This document shows, one piece after another, positions 62,263 through 64,000 of a stretch of DNA of 64,000 nt. The position numbers were made by a program, and so were the translations under genes. The notes under the pieces were generated by a model. The model did no database searches and was not told the origin of the DNA. It was given only the letters and a program-made list of their open reading frames with translations. Source of the stretch: Paenirhizobium selenitireducens ATCC BAA-1503 (lineage in GTDB: Bacteria > Pseudomonadota > Alphaproteobacteria > Rhizobiales > Rhizobiaceae); the NCBI RefSeq assembly GCF_000518785.1, contig NZ_JAEG01000006.1, forward strand, positions 434,001 to 498,000. The letters run 5' to 3'. Positions within the stretch are counted from its first letter, which is position 1. Each line of letters opens with the position of its first letter.

Positions 62263-62969
62263 ACAGCCACCACGTCCCGCTTCGACAGCATCTTGTGCAG
62301 ATGCACCATCAGGCCCGCGGCAAACAGCGGGGTCAGCAGGTTGAGGATCGGGATCGCCAGGAAGCCGGAGATCACCAGACCAGCGGCGAAGACCGTGCCG
62401 GAATGGCGCGAGCGGAATAGCCGCGCCTCGTCGGGCGAACGGAAGCGCATGGCGGCGAATTCGAAGAATTCCCGGCCGAGCAGGTAGCCGTTGACGAGGA
62501 AGAAGGCGACGATGTTGATCCCCGGCACGAGCAACAGCATCAAGGCGATGATATTGCCGACGAGCACGATGCCGAAGAACTTCAGCGAGGACAGGATCGC
62601 CGCGCCGATCGGCATGGCCGTGCCCGGCCGATCGGTAGGATAATCGCGTTTCTCGATCACTTCGGCCACGTCGTCGAGAAAGAGACCGGCAATGATTGCC
62701 GTGACGGAGGAGAGGAGCAGAGCCAGCGCCAGCGCCAGGCCGATGCTGGCGAAAATGCCGAAAATGAAGCTCAGCCATCCGGCCCATTCCGGCATGCCGG
62801 GGATCAGTGCATCGACCCACGGCATGGCATAGGCGACGAAGGTCTCGCGCAACGCGAACCATAGCCCCGCCAGCACCAGCAGCGTCAGGCCGATAACCTT
62901 CCAGAAGACCGACCGGGTCTCTGGCGCGAAGAGATTGCGCAGGGCAAGTCCTGCGGCGTCAAGGATCAT
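62259..62969 (-). CDS. CysZ-like / EI24 family membrane protein
   Basis: Membrane protein of 236 residues with about four to five helices. Seen: a CysZ/EI24-type pattern with VIGLTLLVLAGLWFALRETF, LALALALLLSSVTAIIAGLFLDDVAEVIEKRDYP (conserved acidic loop) and LLLVPGINIVAFFLVNGYLLGREFFEFAAMR. E. coli CysZ is a sulfate permease; assignment to sulfate is by family only. Convergent with nth; its TAG stop lies in the repeat end. Confidence 0.82.
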   Translation of the reverse strand: MILDAAGLALRNLFAPETRSVFWKVIGLTLLVLAGLWFALRETFVAYAMPWVDALIPGMPEWAGWLSFIFGIFASIGLALALALLLSSVTAIIAGLFLDDVAEVIEKRDYPTDRPGTAMPIGAAILSSLKFFGIVLVGNIIALMLLLVPGINIVAFFLVNGYLLGREFFEFAAMRFRSPDEARLFRSRHSGTVFAAGLVISGFLAIPILNLLTPLFAAGLMVHLHKMLSKRDVVAV

Positions 62970-63310
62970 CCGGAGCCTCCATCGATGTCACACCCGATGT
63001 AGGATGCATCGGCCCGACGGACAAGGTCGCGGCTGCTCCACATCACCCAGCGGAAGAGCCTCCCGAACTGCTGCTGCAGCGCAAAAAGGTTTTCTACGAC
63101 AGTGGTTCCAGTTCAGAACCAATCGATGATTGCGTCATAAAAATATACCCGCGCAACCAGATCGGGTTTTGCTTGCGCCGCAGAGCAACGATCCTTGCCA
63201 ATATTAGAGCTCGGACGTATACATGACGACTTCCGCTACTCTCGATTTTGAAATTCGCTTCCGTCACGACGGAAAATGGTTTCCGCCGTCAGCGCGCCGA
63301 GGAGTACACC
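62970..63310. other. 341-base region before the large secreted protein gene
   Basis: Somewhat A/T-richer than the surroundings, mainly 63060-63240. A 37-codon frame (63223-63336) has no good ribosome site and overlaps the next gene, so I do not call it. It probably holds the promoter of the gene at 63311. No structured RNA recognised. Confidence 0.5.
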
Positions 63311-64000
63311 ATGCCAACGACATTGATCTTAAGTGAGGCAGGCAGCTACACAATCGAGGATGATGGTACGCCCGGCAATGCGACCTCGGTTGTCACGAGA
63401 GACAGCGACGGCTCGGTGGTGGCGGTGATCGCGCACCCGGCGGACTCGCTGATCATCAAAGCCTCCGTACCCGGTGTGAACATCACGCTCGACATCACCG
63501 ACTCGCTCGGGAACGGCAGCTTGCAGGTCGGCGACCTGGCGGATCCGGGCCAATCCCCGGACTCGATCGTGGTCGACAGCATCACGACAAACACCAGCGT
63601 CACACTCGTCGCGAACGGCAGCATTACCGAGGGAGGCTCGGACGCCGCGGCTGACATACAGGCCGCGACGATCGTGATGAGCGCCGGAACGGGGATCGGC
63701 ACGCCCGGCAATGCCATCGAAACCCAGACGTCCGTGATCGAGGCGGAGACGAATACGGGCGGCATCGCCATAGGCAATGTCGGAACGGTCCAGATCGGTG
63801 GACTGACCGACAGCGTCTCCGGCCTCAGCGTCGCGACCTCCGGTGACCTGGACTTCACCAACCTCGGCACGATCACCCTCACCGACACGACCGGCCTCGA
63901 ATCTGTCCACGGCGGCGCGACCTCAGGAGACGTGAACCTCACGGCCATCGGCTTCGATTCCGACATCACGTCCACCGTTAACCGGGACGCGATCTCCGCC
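63311..64000 (+). CDS. Start of a probable large beta-rich secreted protein
   Basis: The frame is open to the window edge (230 codons). GGAG lies six bases before ATG 63311. The protein, MPTTLILSEAGSYTIEDDGT..., has no signal peptide and is rich in Gly, Thr, Ser, Asp and Val with beta-helix-like repeats (for example TNTGGIAIGNVGTVQIGGL, SGDLDFTNLGTITLTDTTGL). Such composition fits large type I secreted or RTX-type adhesins, whose export signal would be at the missing C-terminus. Family not confirmed. Confidence 0.65.
   Translation, partial: MPTTLILSEAGSYTIEDDGTPGNATSVVTRDSDGSVVAVIAHPADSLIIKASVPGVNITLDITDSLGNGSLQVGDLADPGQSPDSIVVDSITTNTSVTLVANGSITEGGSDAAADIQAATIVMSAGTGIGTPGNAIETQTSVIEAETNTGGIAIGNVGTVQIGGLTDSVSGLSVATSGDLDFTNLGTITLTDTTGLESVHGGATSGDVNLTAIGFDSDITSTVNRDAISA

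Noticed and set aside
63223..63336. 37-residue ORF (MTTSATLDFEIRF...) upstream of the last gene
   Set aside because: No convincing ribosome site, and it overlaps the start of the better-supported gene at 63311.

Overview
The window is typical alphaproteobacterial chromosome, most like the Rhizobium/Sinorhizobium/Agrobacterium/Shinella group. The evidence is high GC, rhizobial-type promoters, a Mur-type manganese operator in front of sitABCD, CUT2 sugar uptake genes with LacI-family control, DUF2244 next to nth, and many GC-rich intergenic palindromes resembling rhizobial mosaic elements (RIME-like). No rRNA, tRNA, phage, insertion sequence or CRISPR array was found. Most genes look like conserved core or near-core genes; the less ordinary parts are a histidine-rich protein, an autotransporter, a start of a probable large secreted protein, and the repeats.

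Layout. 1-2.1 kb: Eda aldolase (cut by the window edge), then an overlapping CYTH-CHAD pair tied to polyphosphate chemistry. 2.2-6.2 kb: WYL regulator, VOC and EVE proteins with a shared operator-like motif, then tRNA hydroxylase TrhO and a MATE pump. 6.5-10.6 kb: metNIQ methionine importer and a nitroreductase divergent from a cysteine-containing HxlR regulator. 10.7-13.7 kb: GH1 beta-glucosidase divergent from an AraC regulator and a SnoaL-like protein. 13.9-26 kb: carbohydrate region, with a five-gene leftward operon (CUT2 ATPase, permease, binding protein, TIM-barrel isomerase, Gfo/Idh dehydrogenase) divergent from a LacI regulator, then xylA and xylB behind a second LacI-type regulator. 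Both regulators have paired operators 21 bp apart. 26.1-32.6 kb: EmrAB-like drug efflux with its TetR repressor, TerC and an SLC13-type transporter. 33.2-36.4 kb: gltX and lysS.

36.5-45.4 kb: a secreted protein of unknown function, an ABM monooxygenase, a membrane-anchored protein with 23 histidines in an Ala/Pro/Glu-rich tail, divergent from sitABCD across two Mur-like boxes, and an isolated full-length arsA. 45.5-51.1 kb: a 1157-residue autotransporter, a DMT exporter and a divergent LysR regulator. 51.4-56.9 kb: a putrescine uptake and oxidation operon (ydcSTUV-patD type). 57.4-63 kb: SH3 protein, transaldolase, an Ada-type methyltransferase without its N-terminal zinc domain, DUF2244, endonuclease III and a CysZ-like protein. 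At 63.3 kb a probable large secreted beta-rich protein starts and runs off the window.

Three observations stand out: (1) the His-rich protein that may belong to the manganese regulon; (2) a family of about 45-bp inverted repeats whose two arms match each other within each locus although variants differ between loci; (3) a repeat between nth and the cysZ-like gene whose two ends provide the stop codons of both genes. All start sites, families and sites were read by eye; no similarity search was run.
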